Shown piece by piece: positions 8,443 through 16,465 of a stretch of 64,000 bases of DNA. The position numbers and the translations under genes were made by a program. Location: assembly GCF_005576615.1 (NCBI RefSeq), contig NZ_CP040330.1, positions 1,736,001-1,800,000 on the forward strand, in the 5' to 3' direction. The notes beneath the pieces are model-generated. The model saw nothing but the letters and a program-made list of their open reading frames with translations, did not search any database and was not told the origin of the DNA. This DNA comes from Natrinema versiforme (GTDB taxonomy: Archaea; Halobacteriota; Halobacteria; Halobacteriales; Natrialbaceae). How positions within the stretch are numbered: the stretch's first letter is position 1; each line of letters begins with the position of its first letter.

Positions 8443-9144
8443 TCACGACGACTCCGCCGACTCCGCCGTCGGGTCGCGATCGGCCACGGGCGTACGGTCC
8501 GGGTTCCACCGCTCCTCGTGGACGAGGGCGTCCGCATCGAGCCGGTCACGCCAGCCCTCCTGTTGCAAGACCGGTTCGTCAGGGAAACCGTCCGCCGGAT
8601 ACCCCAGACAGAGGTACGCAACCGGCTTGACGTGGGGCGGAATGCCCAATATCTCCTGTACTTCGTACGGGTAAAGAACGCTCACCCACCCGACGCCGAC
8701 GCCCTCCGCTCGAGCGGCCAACCAGAGGTTCTGGACGGCCAGACACGTCGAGTACACGTCGGTTCGCTTCATCGAACTCCGTCCCAGCACGTGGGGCGCG
8801 TCCCGCGTCGGATCGCAGGTCACGCAGACGTTGACCGGCGACTCGCGGATCCCTTCGAGTTTCAGGTCGGCGAACGCGGCCCGCTTCGGCTCCTCGTAGC
8901 CCTCGCGGGCGGCCGCGATCGCTCGCTCCGCGATCGAGGCGATATCGGCTTTCGTCCCCTCGTCCCTGACAACAACGAAGTCCCACGGCTGCGAGAAGCC
9001 GACGCTCGGCGCGTGGTGGGCGGCCGCAATGACTCGCTCGAGAACGTCGTCCGGAATCGGCTCGTCGCGAAACTGCCGGATGTCGCGCCGAGCGTATATC
9101 GTTTTGTACACCGCGTCCCGTTCGGCGGCCGTGAAGTCGACCAT
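8443..9144 (-). CDS. bluB: 5,6-dimethylbenzimidazole synthase BluB (nitroreductase family)
   Basis: A 233-residue flavoprotein of the nitroreductase fold. The opening RRDIRQFRDEPIP and the motif APSVGFSQPWDFVVV are diagnostic for BluB, which breaks down FMN to make the lower ligand of cobalamin. The rest (residues 60-210) keeps the family pattern, with a short acidic tail. The ATG at 9144 has a TATA-like element (cttatcc, about 9171-9177) about 27 bases upstream. It is monocistronic here with no cobalamin genes nearby. A general nitroreductase is the alternative, but the BluB motifs are strong. Confidence 0.85.
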   Translation of the reverse strand: MVDFTAAERDAVYKTIYARRDIRQFRDEPIPDDVLERVIAAAHHAPSVGFSQPWDFVVVRDEGTKADIASIAERAIAAAREGYEEPKRAAFADLKLEGIRESPVNVCVTCDPTRDAPHVLGRSSMKRTDVYSTCLAVQNLWLAARAEGVGVGWVSVLYPYEVQEILGIPPHVKPVAYLCLGYPADGFPDEPVLQQEGWRDRLDADALVHEERWNPDRTPVADRDPTAESAESS

Positions 9145-9460
9145 TATTTCAATGTATCGAGAACGGTTGGATAAGGCTAGCGACCGACCGTCGAGTTCCG
9201 CGACCCGTGTTCGAGTGTGACGGATCTCCTCGAAGCGTCATCGCGTCCTCGTGAAAGAAGGAGAGCATCGTCAGGCGGTCGGCGACTCTCGGCTACACGC
9301 GGACGGAACCCGTACCGCTGCTGTAGAGTTTGCTCGCCCTCTCCGGATCGTTCGTGTCGACACTGATTTCGATATCGGGAGTCTCCGCACGGGCGACGAG
9401 CGTCTCACATCTGATAGTAGTCCGAACAGTTAAACACAGCGTATAGAAACGCTGTATTAC
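9145..9460. other. Divergent promoter region between bluB and the 9461 gene
   Basis: This 316-base gap contains the bluB TATA-like element (about 9171-9177, minus) and an inverted repeat just before the plus-strand gene (9436-9455). A minus-strand frame ending at 9293 looks partly coding but has no start codon (see rejected items). Confidence 0.45.
9436..9455. promoter_or_regulatory. Perfect inverted repeat before the STAS-like gene
   Basis: Arms ACAGCGT (9436-9442) and ACGCTGT (9449-9455) are perfect complements around atagaa, ending 5 bases before the ATG at 9461. Its position over the expected transcription start makes it a plausible operator; the regulator is unknown. Confidence 0.45.
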
Positions 9461-9868
9461 ATGACCGCGACAATAGTAGAAGAGACCGAGGAGTACACGA
9501 TCGAACGAGACGAGCGGCTCGGCGTGCCGATTTTCACGTACAACGAATACCTCTCGGGGGAACAGCTACGGGCCGTCGCCCGCAGATGGGAGGCAGTCAT
9601 CGAAGCGGCGGGCGTCGAACGGTACGTCGTCAACACCGAGGAGTTCATGGCGCACAAAGAGGAGGACAAGCAGTGGCTCGGCGAGACCTGGCTGCCGAAC
9701 CTGATCGACCACGGCGTCAGGGCAGGGGCCGGCGTGTACGCGGACTCCGCGATCTCGAGTCTGGATATGGGACGCATCGAATCGAGTTTGAACGCGATCG
9801 ATCCCGACTTCGAATACCGGACGTTCGGAAGCGAAGCGGACGCGTTAGAGTGGCTCGCGGAGCAGTAG
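9461..9868 (+). CDS. SpoIIAA/STAS-like small protein
   Basis: A 135-residue soluble protein. The layout is alternating strands and helices with a C-terminal block FEYRTFGSEADALEWLAEQ, like the end of SpoIIAA-like (STAS) proteins. No signal or membrane segment is visible. It is a single gene flanked by bluB (divergent) and endonuclease III (convergent). The ATG at 9461 follows the inverted repeat at 9436-9455. Function within the family is undefined; the STAS assignment is tentative and based on the C-terminal pattern. Confidence 0.65.
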   Translation: MTATIVEETEEYTIERDERLGVPIFTYNEYLSGEQLRAVARRWEAVIEAAGVERYVVNTEEFMAHKEEDKQWLGETWLPNLIDHGVRAGAGVYADSAISSLDMGRIESSLNAIDPDFEYRTFGSEADALEWLAEQ

Positions 9869-9974
9869 CGGAACCGCTCTTCTATTCGCATCCTGCGAGC
9901 CGGAATTCCAGTCGGCGACAGTCACACCTCGTAAAATTACGGCCAGTACCGCGTTCGCTGGCCGCCTCGAGCAG

Positions 9975-10793
9975 TCACTCGCCCTCGGGAGCGGCAGCGG
10001 GATCGACGACCTCGTCCGTCGCGGGATAGACTCCGACCTGATCGCAGATATCGGCCATCGGACAGGCGTCCGGGTCCTCGAGACAGGCGGGCTTGTGCGC
10101 CCTGCAGTACTCGCGGCCGAACTGGATGGTCGCCGTGTGACCGAACCCGCACTTTTCGGCGGGCACGTCGCGCTCGAGGACGGCCCGAACGGCCTCGTGG
10201 TCCGCGTCCGGCGGCGCGATCCCCATGCGGCGGTAGATCCGGTGGACGTGAGTGTCGACGGGGAACACGCCGCCGCGACCGCCCGCGAAGAGTAAGACGC
10301 AGTCGGCGGTCTTCGGACCGATGCCCCGGACGGAGAGCAGCGTCTCGCGGACGACCGACGGCTCCTCGTCTTTGACGAAGGCGTCGAACGCGGCGGCCGA
10401 ACCGAACTCCGCGAGGACCCACTCGGCGGTGTCGATGAGCGTCTCCGACTTCTGGTTGTACAGCCCCGCGCCGCTGATCGTCTCGGCGAGCGTCGATTGC
10501 TCGGCGCTCGCGAGCGATTCGGCAAGGTCGATATCGGGGCCGTCGTACCGCTCGACCAGCGCGTCGTGGGCCGGCTGGCTCGCCTTGTCGCTGGTGTTCT
10601 GGCTCAGGATCGTTCGGACGAGACAGGTGAAGGCGTCCCGGCCGCCGTACTGTTTCTGCCAGAACAGCTCTCCGAGTCGGTCGACGACTTCTTCCGCGCG
10701 GGTGTCCGCGGTGGCGGGATCGAACTCGGCCGCGACGCCGCCGCCGGTCGCCCCGCCGCTGATGTTGACCGCGGGCTCCGGATCGTCGCTCAT
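9975..10793 (-). CDS. nth: Endonuclease III (DNA glycosylase/AP lyase)
   Basis: A 272-residue base-excision-repair enzyme that removes oxidised pyrimidines. The helix-hairpin-helix VRGIGPKTADCVLLFA carries catalytic Lys 161, and VDTHVHR carries catalytic Asp 180. The C-terminal iron-sulfur loop has four cysteines at 230, 237, 244 and 250. The spacing is 6-6-5 instead of the classical 6-2-5. I start at the ATG at 10793 (MSDDPEPAV); the longer frame begins at a TTG with no support. An N-terminal 25-residue acidic extension is typical of haloarchaea. Confidence 0.93.
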   Translation of the reverse strand: MSDDPEPAVNISGGATGGGVAAEFDPATADTRAEEVVDRLGELFWQKQYGGRDAFTCLVRTILSQNTSDKASQPAHDALVERYDGPDIDLAESLASAEQSTLAETISGAGLYNQKSETLIDTAEWVLAEFGSAAAFDAFVKDEEPSVVRETLLSVRGIGPKTADCVLLFAGGRGGVFPVDTHVHRIYRRMGIAPPDADHEAVRAVLERDVPAEKCGFGHTATIQFGREYCRAHKPACLEDPDACPMADICDQVGVYPATDEVVDPAAAPEGE

Positions 10794-10871
10794 ATCGCCG
10801 CGTAGGGGCCGCGGGGTCAAAACCGCGGCGGAACCCGGGCCTCGAGCCCGCGGCCGTCCCCGGCTACGGAA

Positions 10872-11285
10872 TCACTCGACGGAAATCGTCACCGTCGCTT
10901 CGGCCCCGTCGGCCAGCGCGTCGACGAGATCGCGGTCGAACCCTTCGGCCGCGAACTCGGCACCAACGACGATCGTCCGGTCGTCGACGTAGTCGCTCGT
11001 GCGCCCGACCGCGCTGCGCTCGTTTTCGAACTCGAGGTCGGGGTCACCGCGTCCCTCGACGGTCTCCGTGTAGCCGTCGGCCTCGATGGTGACGGAGATC
11101 GTCGCCGTTTCGTCCCGACAGGCTGCGACGAACTCGGGGTCGAAATCGGCGGGGGTGCGGTCGGCCTCGATCGCGAGGATGCAGTCGCCCGCGGGAGTGA
11201 GGTAGTCATCGGTCGTCACTTCGAAGGTGCTCGCGTGCTCGGCGCTGACGTTCTCGTGGCCGCGAGCATGAATGACTTCGTCCAT
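10872..11285 (-). CDS. DUF371 family protein
   Basis: A 137-residue protein beginning MDEVIHARGHENVSAEH, the typical start of archaeal DUF371 (COG2090), a small family of unknown function found across Euryarchaeota. The block TPAGDCILAIEAD is also characteristic. The ATG at 11285 agrees with the normal family length near 140; the upstream open frame is spurious. It sits between a small membrane protein and nth on the same strand, about 80 bases from nth, but the genes have separate spacing and no obvious shared role. Confidence 0.85.
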   Translation of the reverse strand: MDEVIHARGHENVSAEHASTFEVTTDDYLTPAGDCILAIEADRTPADFDPEFVAACRDETATISVTIEADGYTETVEGRGDPDLEFENERSAVGRTSDYVDDRTIVVGAEFAAEGFDRDLVDALADGAEATVTISVE

Positions 11286-11398
11286 GGACGGCGGTTCGTT
11301 GCCGGGCGGAAAACGGGATCGAATCGCGGTCGTTGCGCGCCGGCGCGGCGTCACGGATCGCATTCGTGTGGTCCAGTCTCCGTTGCGATGCGGATCGG

Positions 11399-11767
11399 TT
11401 ACGACGCAGAGCGATAGCCGGACCGGAACGCGCGGACGCCGGCACCGACGGCATTACCGAGGACGGCGACGAGCAGAATCGCGACGAAGCCGGGCCCCGA
11501 CTCGTCGTGTAGCGTGCCCGTCGCGACGCCGGCGACCACGACACTCGCCGCAGCGCCGACCGCGAGGACGGCCAGTCCGAACTGGAGTGGCGACCCGCTC
11601 CGGCGTGCAAACAGGTACTGCGGGAGGCCGATGCCGACGGCCAGATAGATCGCGATTCCGGCCGCCGTTATCCCGAGCACGGCCGCGCTCTCGGTGAGTG
11701 TGCCGGTGATGCCGCCGAGCAGGATTGCGACGGCGAGGCTGCTCCCGACGATCAGGGCGTCGTTCAT
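11399..11767 (-). CDS. Small membrane protein, about four helices
   Basis: A 122-residue hydrophobic protein with about four transmembrane segments (residues 5-22, 28-47, 60-82 and 92-110) rich in Ala, Val and Gly. No charged catalytic motif is present. The start ATG at 11767 lies about 53 bases from the end of the phosphohydrolase gene on the same strand. I do not recognise the family; the function is unknown. Confidence 0.75.
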   Translation of the reverse strand: MNDALIVGSSLAVAILLGGITGTLTESAAVLGITAAGIAIYLAVGIGLPQYLFARRSGSPLQFGLAVLAVGAAASVVVAGVATGTLHDESGPGFVAILLVAVLGNAVGAGVRAFRSGYRSAS

Positions 11768-11820
11768 ATCCGCACGAAACTGCCTGCGGAGAAATACCTA
11801 CCGCCGCTCGAGACCGCCGC

Positions 11821-13164
11821 TTAGACGAGGCTCGCGCCGTCGAAATCGCCGCGGCTGTAGTCGACGTCCATCAAGTCGAGGATCGTCGGCGTGATGTCGA
11901 ACAGGTCGGCATCGTCGATCGTCGCCTCGGGGTGGTCGATGTACAGCGACGTGTTGTCGAAGCTGTGCATCCCGTTTCGCGGCCCGCTGGTGAAGATTTC
12001 GGAGTCGGCCTTGAAGCCGGACTTCAGGTCGAAGCCGTTGTTCGGGATCGCGACCAGATCCGGCGCGATGTCGTCGTGGTCGCCGCGGAAGGCTTCCTCC
12101 TTCTCGACGACACGTTCGACGACCTTGTTGCCGTTCGGCCCCTCGAGGGCCTCGAGATCGGCTTTGAGTTCGTCTCGAACTGCGTCGTACTCCTCCTCGG
12201 GGACGGAGCCGCGGGGTTCGCGGCCCTCGAGGTTGATGTAGAAGCGGCCGGGGATGAACGAGTAGGCCGTGGTGTCGTCGGCGATGTCGTTCAGTTCCTC
12301 GGGATCGTCGGTGCCGAACGAGAGCCAGCCCTCCTCTCGGAGCCACTCGTTGAAGTGGACCTCGTAGTCGAGGCTGGTAAAGCCGTGGTCGGAGGCGACG
12401 ATCATTGTGACGTCGTCGGGCAGCGACTCGCGCAGACGGCCGATGTAGTCGTCGACCTTCTGGTAGAACTCGATGAACGCGTCCTTGTTCTCGCCGTCGC
12501 GCTCGTAGTCTTTGAACAGGAAGTGGTTGACCCGGTCGGTGGTCATGAAGACGCCGAAGAAGAGGTCCCAGTCGTCCTCCTCGATGTAGTGCTGGAAGGC
12601 CTCGTACTGGGCGTCGATCGTGGCGTGGGCGTCCTCGATGAACTCGGATTTGTCCTCCTGATGGCCGAGTTTCGGATTGACGTCGATCCGGTAATCGAGC
12701 GTCTCGAGGTAGTCGCGCACGTCGTCGGGGTAGGCGGCCTTGTCGAGGCCGGGCGAGAGGAAGCCCGAGACCATCCGCTGGACGTCGCGCTGGGGCGGGA
12801 ACGTGACGGGGACGTTCATCACGGTGGCCTTGCGGCCGTCCTCCTGTACGCGGTCCCAGACGCGGTCGGCCTGGACGTCCCGGCCCATCGGGACGTAGGT
12901 GTCGTACGTGCCGACCTCTCGGTCCTGGAAGCCGTAGACGCCCGTCTCGCCGGGGTTCATGCCGGTCGTCAGCGACGGCCAGCAGGCGCTGGACTCCGGC
13001 GGGACGATGCTCGAGATTTCCGCGGCGGTCCCGTCGTCGGCGATCGCAGCGAAGTTCGGGAACAGTTCCTCGTTCTCCGATAGGAGACTATACGGTACGC
13101 CGTCGACCCCGATAAATGCGACCCGGGGGTCGCCGTCGCCCCGCAATCGATCGAACAGACCCAT
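11821..13164 (-). CDS. Alkaline-phosphatase-superfamily phosphohydrolase (COG3379-like)
   Basis: A 447-residue cytosolic enzyme of the alkaline phosphatase/nucleotide pyrophosphatase fold. It opens with FIGVDGVPYSLL, where the Asp is the first metal ligand, then PPESSACWPSLTTGMNPG, which holds the nucleophile region, and later ASDHGF, the second metal site. The ATG at 13164 (MGLFDRLRGDGD) gives the usual family start; the longer frame to 13191 is not supported. A TATA-like ttgtatg lies about 26 bases upstream on the minus strand. The family's natural substrate in haloarchaea is not established. Confidence 0.87.
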   Translation of the reverse strand: MGLFDRLRGDGDPRVAFIGVDGVPYSLLSENEELFPNFAAIADDGTAAEISSIVPPESSACWPSLTTGMNPGETGVYGFQDREVGTYDTYVPMGRDVQADRVWDRVQEDGRKATVMNVPVTFPPQRDVQRMVSGFLSPGLDKAAYPDDVRDYLETLDYRIDVNPKLGHQEDKSEFIEDAHATIDAQYEAFQHYIEEDDWDLFFGVFMTTDRVNHFLFKDYERDGENKDAFIEFYQKVDDYIGRLRESLPDDVTMIVASDHGFTSLDYEVHFNEWLREEGWLSFGTDDPEELNDIADDTTAYSFIPGRFYINLEGREPRGSVPEEEYDAVRDELKADLEALEGPNGNKVVERVVEKEEAFRGDHDDIAPDLVAIPNNGFDLKSGFKADSEIFTSGPRNGMHSFDNTSLYIDHPEATIDDADLFDITPTILDLMDVDYSRGDFDGASLV

Positions 13165-13352
13165 GGACGGACGTAGTTCGACCGCATACAAGAAGGTTCG
13201 TTTCGAGATAGTGTTTTGCGAACGGCTGACACTCCGTGCGTCAAGTTACCATCCGGCTGGCGCTACAATGGTATATGTTTTATTACAGTATCGGTGAACT
13301 GAGTGACGAACGGCGATCACTGGATTCTCCGACGGTCTGCGGACGCGGACAG

Positions 13353-13487
13353 TTAATCGTCGCGGTCGCCCGAGTTCTCGGGGTCGAAGTTGGCCGGGAC
13401 GACCGTGGGGTGGGCCATGCCGGCGGCGGATTCGGCTGCGTCGTCGGCCGACGATGACGGTCGCGGGGACGGATCGGGTGCTACCAT
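13353..13487 (-). CDS. Possible 44-residue protein
   Basis: A short frame ATG 13487 to TAA 13353 encodes a protein with a Ser/Pro/Ala/Asp-rich N-terminus, then MAHPTVVPANFDPEN and an acidic end. Codons are GC-rich in third positions, like its neighbours. A strong TATA box (tttatcc on the minus strand, about 13514-13522) lies about 28-34 bases upstream of the ATG. It stands between ppa and the phosphohydrolase gene, all on the minus strand. No domain or motif is recognisable, so the function is unknown. Confidence 0.5.
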   Translation of the reverse strand: MVAPDPSPRPSSSADDAAESAAGMAHPTVVPANFDPENSGDRDD

Positions 13488-13656
13488 ACGGGAACGACTA
13501 TGGCCGTCTCGGGGATAAAATTACCCATGCTCATAATGCATGTCCCGGACGGGCGCGGATAACTCTCGGGAATCCACTCGAGTCGCCGGCGACCGCGAGA
13601 AAAGCCCACCGCAGACGCGATGGGTCCGTCGGTGACCGTATTGCCGTCGATCGGCT

Positions 13657-14187
13657 CTAGAAGTTCTCGTCGTAGAGCTCCTGTGCGTGCTCGATCGCGT
13701 CGTAGGCCGCCTGCTTGTCCTCCCAGCCCTGCGTCTCGACTTCCTTGCCCTCTTCGAGGTTCTTGTAGCTCGAGAAGAATTCGTCGATCTCGTCGAGTTC
13801 CTGCTGGGGGATGTCCTCGAGGTCCTCGATGTGATCGTAGCGCGGGTCCTCGCTCGGAACGGCGATGACCTTGTCGTCCTGCTCGCCGTCGTCGTCCATC
13901 TTCATCAGGGCGACGGGACGGGCTTCGATCACGCAGCCGGGGAATGTCTGGTCCTCGACGAGGACGAGCACGTCGAAGGGGTCCTCGTCGTCGTAATAGG
14001 ACTGCGGGATGAAGCCATAGTCGCTCGGATAGTGGACGTTGCTGTGGAGCACGCGGTCCAGCACGACGCCGGGGACGTCCTTGTCGTACTCGTACTTGTT
14101 TCGCTCGCCCTTGAGACACTCCACGACGGCGTAGATCTCTTCTGGCGGATTCGGTCCGGTCTCGAGGTCTTCCCAGAGGTTGACCAT
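13657..14187 (-). CDS. ppa: Inorganic pyrophosphatase
   Basis: A 176-residue family I soluble pyrophosphatase, hydrolysing PPi released by biosynthesis. Family hallmarks are the substrate Lys/Arg in ERNKYEYDK, the block HYPSDYGFIPQSYYDDEDPFDVLVL with metal-binding aspartates, and the later ALMKMDDDGEQDDKVIAV region. The ATG at 14187 (MVNLWEDLETG) gives the standard haloarchaeal N-terminus. Single gene, divergent from the PadR regulator across about 200 bases. Confidence 0.96.
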   Translation of the reverse strand: MVNLWEDLETGPNPPEEIYAVVECLKGERNKYEYDKDVPGVVLDRVLHSNVHYPSDYGFIPQSYYDDEDPFDVLVLVEDQTFPGCVIEARPVALMKMDDDGEQDDKVIAVPSEDPRYDHIEDLEDIPQQELDEIDEFFSSYKNLEEGKEVETQGWEDKQAAYDAIEHAQELYDENF

Positions 14188-14362
14188 GTACCGGAGCATC
14201 CACCGTCGATCAAAAAGTACTTTCGTAATCGAGTGTCACTATCTATGCGACGGTTGCCAGATAACCGACAGACACGAATCGGGCACGTACACCGGTGTCC
14301 GGCGGTGTAGCGGTCGGTATCGGCCTGTCCGACCGACTGATACGAAGGGATAGTTGACAAGT

Positions 14363-14369
14363 CTTAAAT
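14363..14369 (+). promoter_or_regulatory. TATA box of the PadR-like gene
   Basis: The block ttaaata lies about 24-30 bases before the ATG at 14393, fitting a leaderless start. Confidence 0.5.
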
Positions 14370-14392
14370 AGTCTGGTAACATTTGCATACGT

Positions 14393-14752
14393 ATGTCAGA
14401 GGCACAATCAATCACCGGCGAACAGAGTATTGCACGCGAACTCACAGCCTTCCAGAACAATATCCTCGTTATCCTCGCCAAGGAGCCGATGTACGGCCTG
14501 GCGATCAAGCGAGAACTCGAGGACTACTACGGGACCGAAGTCAATCACGGTCGACTCTACCCCAACCTCGACGAACTCGTCGATCTCGGACTGGTCGAGA
14601 AGAGCGAACTCGACAAGCGAACCAACCAGTACTCGCTGACCGACGACGGCTACGACGCCGTCCTCGACGGCATCCAGTGGACCCTCTCGAAGGTCGTCAC
14701 CAGTGACGACCGCGCCGATGAGATCAGCGAGATCGTCGACAACAGCTACTAG
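14393..14752 (+). CDS. PadR-like winged-helix transcriptional regulator
   Basis: A 119-residue DNA-binding protein. Residues about 20-85 form a PadR-type winged helix: FQNNILVILAKEPMYGLAIKREL, then the recognition region VNHGRLYPNLDELVDLGLVEK and the wing RTNQYSLTDDGY. A short C-terminal helix would allow dimerisation. The gene is convergent with the rnhA operon protein and the two stop codons overlap in one ctag (14749-14752). No obvious target is adjacent except ppa, which is divergent. Confidence 0.87.
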   Translation: MSEAQSITGEQSIARELTAFQNNILVILAKEPMYGLAIKRELEDYYGTEVNHGRLYPNLDELVDLGLVEKSELDKRTNQYSLTDDGYDAVLDGIQWTLSKVVTSDDRADEISEIVDNSY

Positions 14753-15438
14753 AACCGGATCTCCGGGACCGGCTCACCAGCGGTCTCGAAGACGTGTTCG
14801 ATCGACTCCGCGATCACTTCCTGTTGTTTTGCCGACGGCCAGGCGTTCCGAACCGCGTAGTCAGTGCCGAACTCCGCGAGTTCCTCGCTCGTTAGCGATT
14901 CGATCGGCTTCGCGTAGTGATTGCCCGCGAAATCGGCGAGCATGGCGGCGTTATCGCCGTGGACATCGCCGTGGGCCTCCCTGACCGCTGCGACGAGGTC
15001 CCGGTTGTGGTCGTCGACAGCCTCCCAATCGTCCGGATCGGCCGTCCCCTCGAGCGGGATTTCGACCGCGCGGTCGATGTCGTCGATCCGCTCGGTCCTG
15101 ATGACGCCGTTTTCCTCGTCGTGCCACTCCGCGGGATGGAGTACGAGCGCATCGTCGCCGTCGTCGTCGCGGATGCGGGCCGTGAAGTCGTGTTCGTCGA
15201 GCAGGTCGTCGCGCCGGTCTTCGTAGGCCTCGACTTCGTTTTCGTCCACTGCGCTGCGCTCGAGTCGAGTCAGCCGTTCGACCTCGTCGACGATTCCTCG
15301 CGAGAGGTCCGCACTCTCGGTGTCCGTCTCGGCGTCAGCGGCCTCGCTGCCGGACGCCTCAGGGGTGTCTGACGGTCGCGTCACGTCACTGGATTCACCG
15401 CCGTCAGCGTCGGCGTCTACCGCGTTCGGATCGGTCAT
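14749..15438 (-). CDS. RnhA operon protein (haloarchaeal acidic protein)
   Basis: A 229-residue protein. The first 60 residues are low-complexity and very acidic; residues about 60-229 hold the conserved part, with DEVERLTRLERSAVDENEVEAY, LHPAEWHDEENGVIRTERI and the end NHYAKPIESLTSEELAEF. This matches the protein usually annotated as rnhA operon protein next to RNase HI in haloarchaea. Here it lies 271 bases downstream of rnhA on the same strand. Function is unknown; the link to RNase H is only genomic. Confidence 0.75.
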   Translation of the reverse strand: MTDPNAVDADADGGESSDVTRPSDTPEASGSEAADAETDTESADLSRGIVDEVERLTRLERSAVDENEVEAYEDRRDDLLDEHDFTARIRDDDGDDALVLHPAEWHDEENGVIRTERIDDIDRAVEIPLEGTADPDDWEAVDDHNRDLVAAVREAHGDVHGDNAAMLADFAGNHYAKPIESLTSEELAEFGTDYAVRNAWPSAKQQEVIAESIEHVFETAGEPVPEIRF

Positions 15439-15709
15439 GGGAACTCGTATGCACTCGAGCGGTTTTGCCCTTGCCGATCCGATTCCGCGTCAGGAATTCG
15501 CTCGAGGGCTGGTTCTACCCCGATTTGGTCGATCGACTGGCGAGTGAACTAGGAAACGGAACGGCCGAATTCGCAGAAAACGGTGTTGAAGACGCGTGTT
15601 CTGCTCTCGGAGTGGCGGGAATCGCCCTCGCTCGGCCGGCCACAGCGCACGCCCCCGCACCGCAGTCGTTCAGTCCGGAATGAGTCAGCGGGACTCCGTC
15701 TGAGCGACC

Positions 15710-16303
15710 CTAGGCCTGATCCAGCGCCTCGTTGACGAGGCCGTCCGCGCGGTCGTTGACCTCTCGCGGGACGTACTCGAGTGTCCACTCGTCGAACGCC
15801 TGCAGGATTTCGTGGACGGTCACACGCTTCTCGCGGAGTTCGGGGTTGTTGGTGTCGTACTCGCCGCGGACCTGCTTGACGATGAGTTCGGAGTCGCCGC
15901 GGACGTGGACCTCGTCGTAGCCGTAGTCGCGAGCGGCCTCGAGACCGGCGATCAGCGCCTCGTACTCGGCCTGATTGTTCGTCGCCGTCCCGATCGTCTC
16001 GCCGTCCTCGGCGACGATCCCGTCGCCGGTGACGATCACCCAGCCGATCGCGGCCGGGCCGGGGTTCCCGCGAGAGCCGCCGTCGAAGTAGACGTGTGCG
16101 CGCCCGCCGTCCTCGCGGAGCAGCGCCTCGATCTCCCGCGGGTCCGAGCCCTGAATCACGACCTTGTCGTCGTAGGCGACGGCGGTTGCGCCGCCGCGGC
16201 TCGCTCGCCAGCGTTCGTGGTCAGTGTTTCCCGAGTCGACGGTGACGTCCGCCGCCTCGAGCCGTTCGCGAGCCGTCTCGACGTCGCACTCGATAACCGG
16301 CAT
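15710..16303 (-). CDS. rnhA: Ribonuclease HI with N-terminal extension
   Basis: A 197-residue enzyme degrading RNA in RNA-DNA hybrids. All four catalytic acids are visible: Asp 74 (YFDGGSRGNPG), Glu 113 (NNQAEYEAL), Asp 137 (RGDSELIV) and Asp 187 (NDRADGLV). A roughly 66-residue N-terminal domain precedes the catalytic core, as known in Halobacterium RNase HI. The ATG at 16303 is preceded by a TATA box (ctttatac on the minus strand, about 16328-16335) about 26-32 bases away. It is divergent from tfb. Confidence 0.93.
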   Translation of the reverse strand: MPVIECDVETARERLEAADVTVDSGNTDHERWRASRGGATAVAYDDKVVIQGSDPREIEALLREDGGRAHVYFDGGSRGNPGPAAIGWVIVTGDGIVAEDGETIGTATNNQAEYEALIAGLEAARDYGYDEVHVRGDSELIVKQVRGEYDTNNPELREKRVTVHEILQAFDEWTLEYVPREVNDRADGLVNEALDQA

Positions 16304-16430
16304 TCGTCTCCGTGATCGGCCATATCCGTATAAAGACTTTCCGGTACCGAATCGTAAACCTCGACCTTCAACTCTTGTACTCGCTGTTTTCGGCGGATAC
16401 CTCTCGGTGGTGCAAAACCGCCGCCCAAAA

Positions 16431-16438
16431 TTTATATA
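16431..16438 (+). promoter_or_regulatory. TATA box of tfb
   Basis: A strong tttatata block lies 28-35 bases before the ATG at 16466. A second AT-rich block, actataaaa (about 16452-16460), lies nearer the start and could be an alternative or downstream element. Confidence 0.6.
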
Positions 16439-16465
16439 GTGTGGTGATACTACTATAAAAGTGCG

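Noticed and set aside
9293..9430. Minus-strand frame with coding-like residues (DIEISVDTNDPERASKLYSSG) between bluB and the STAS-like gene
   Set aside because: It has no ATG, GTG or TTG start and no family resemblance strong enough to call a gene remnant; left as a possible decayed fragment.
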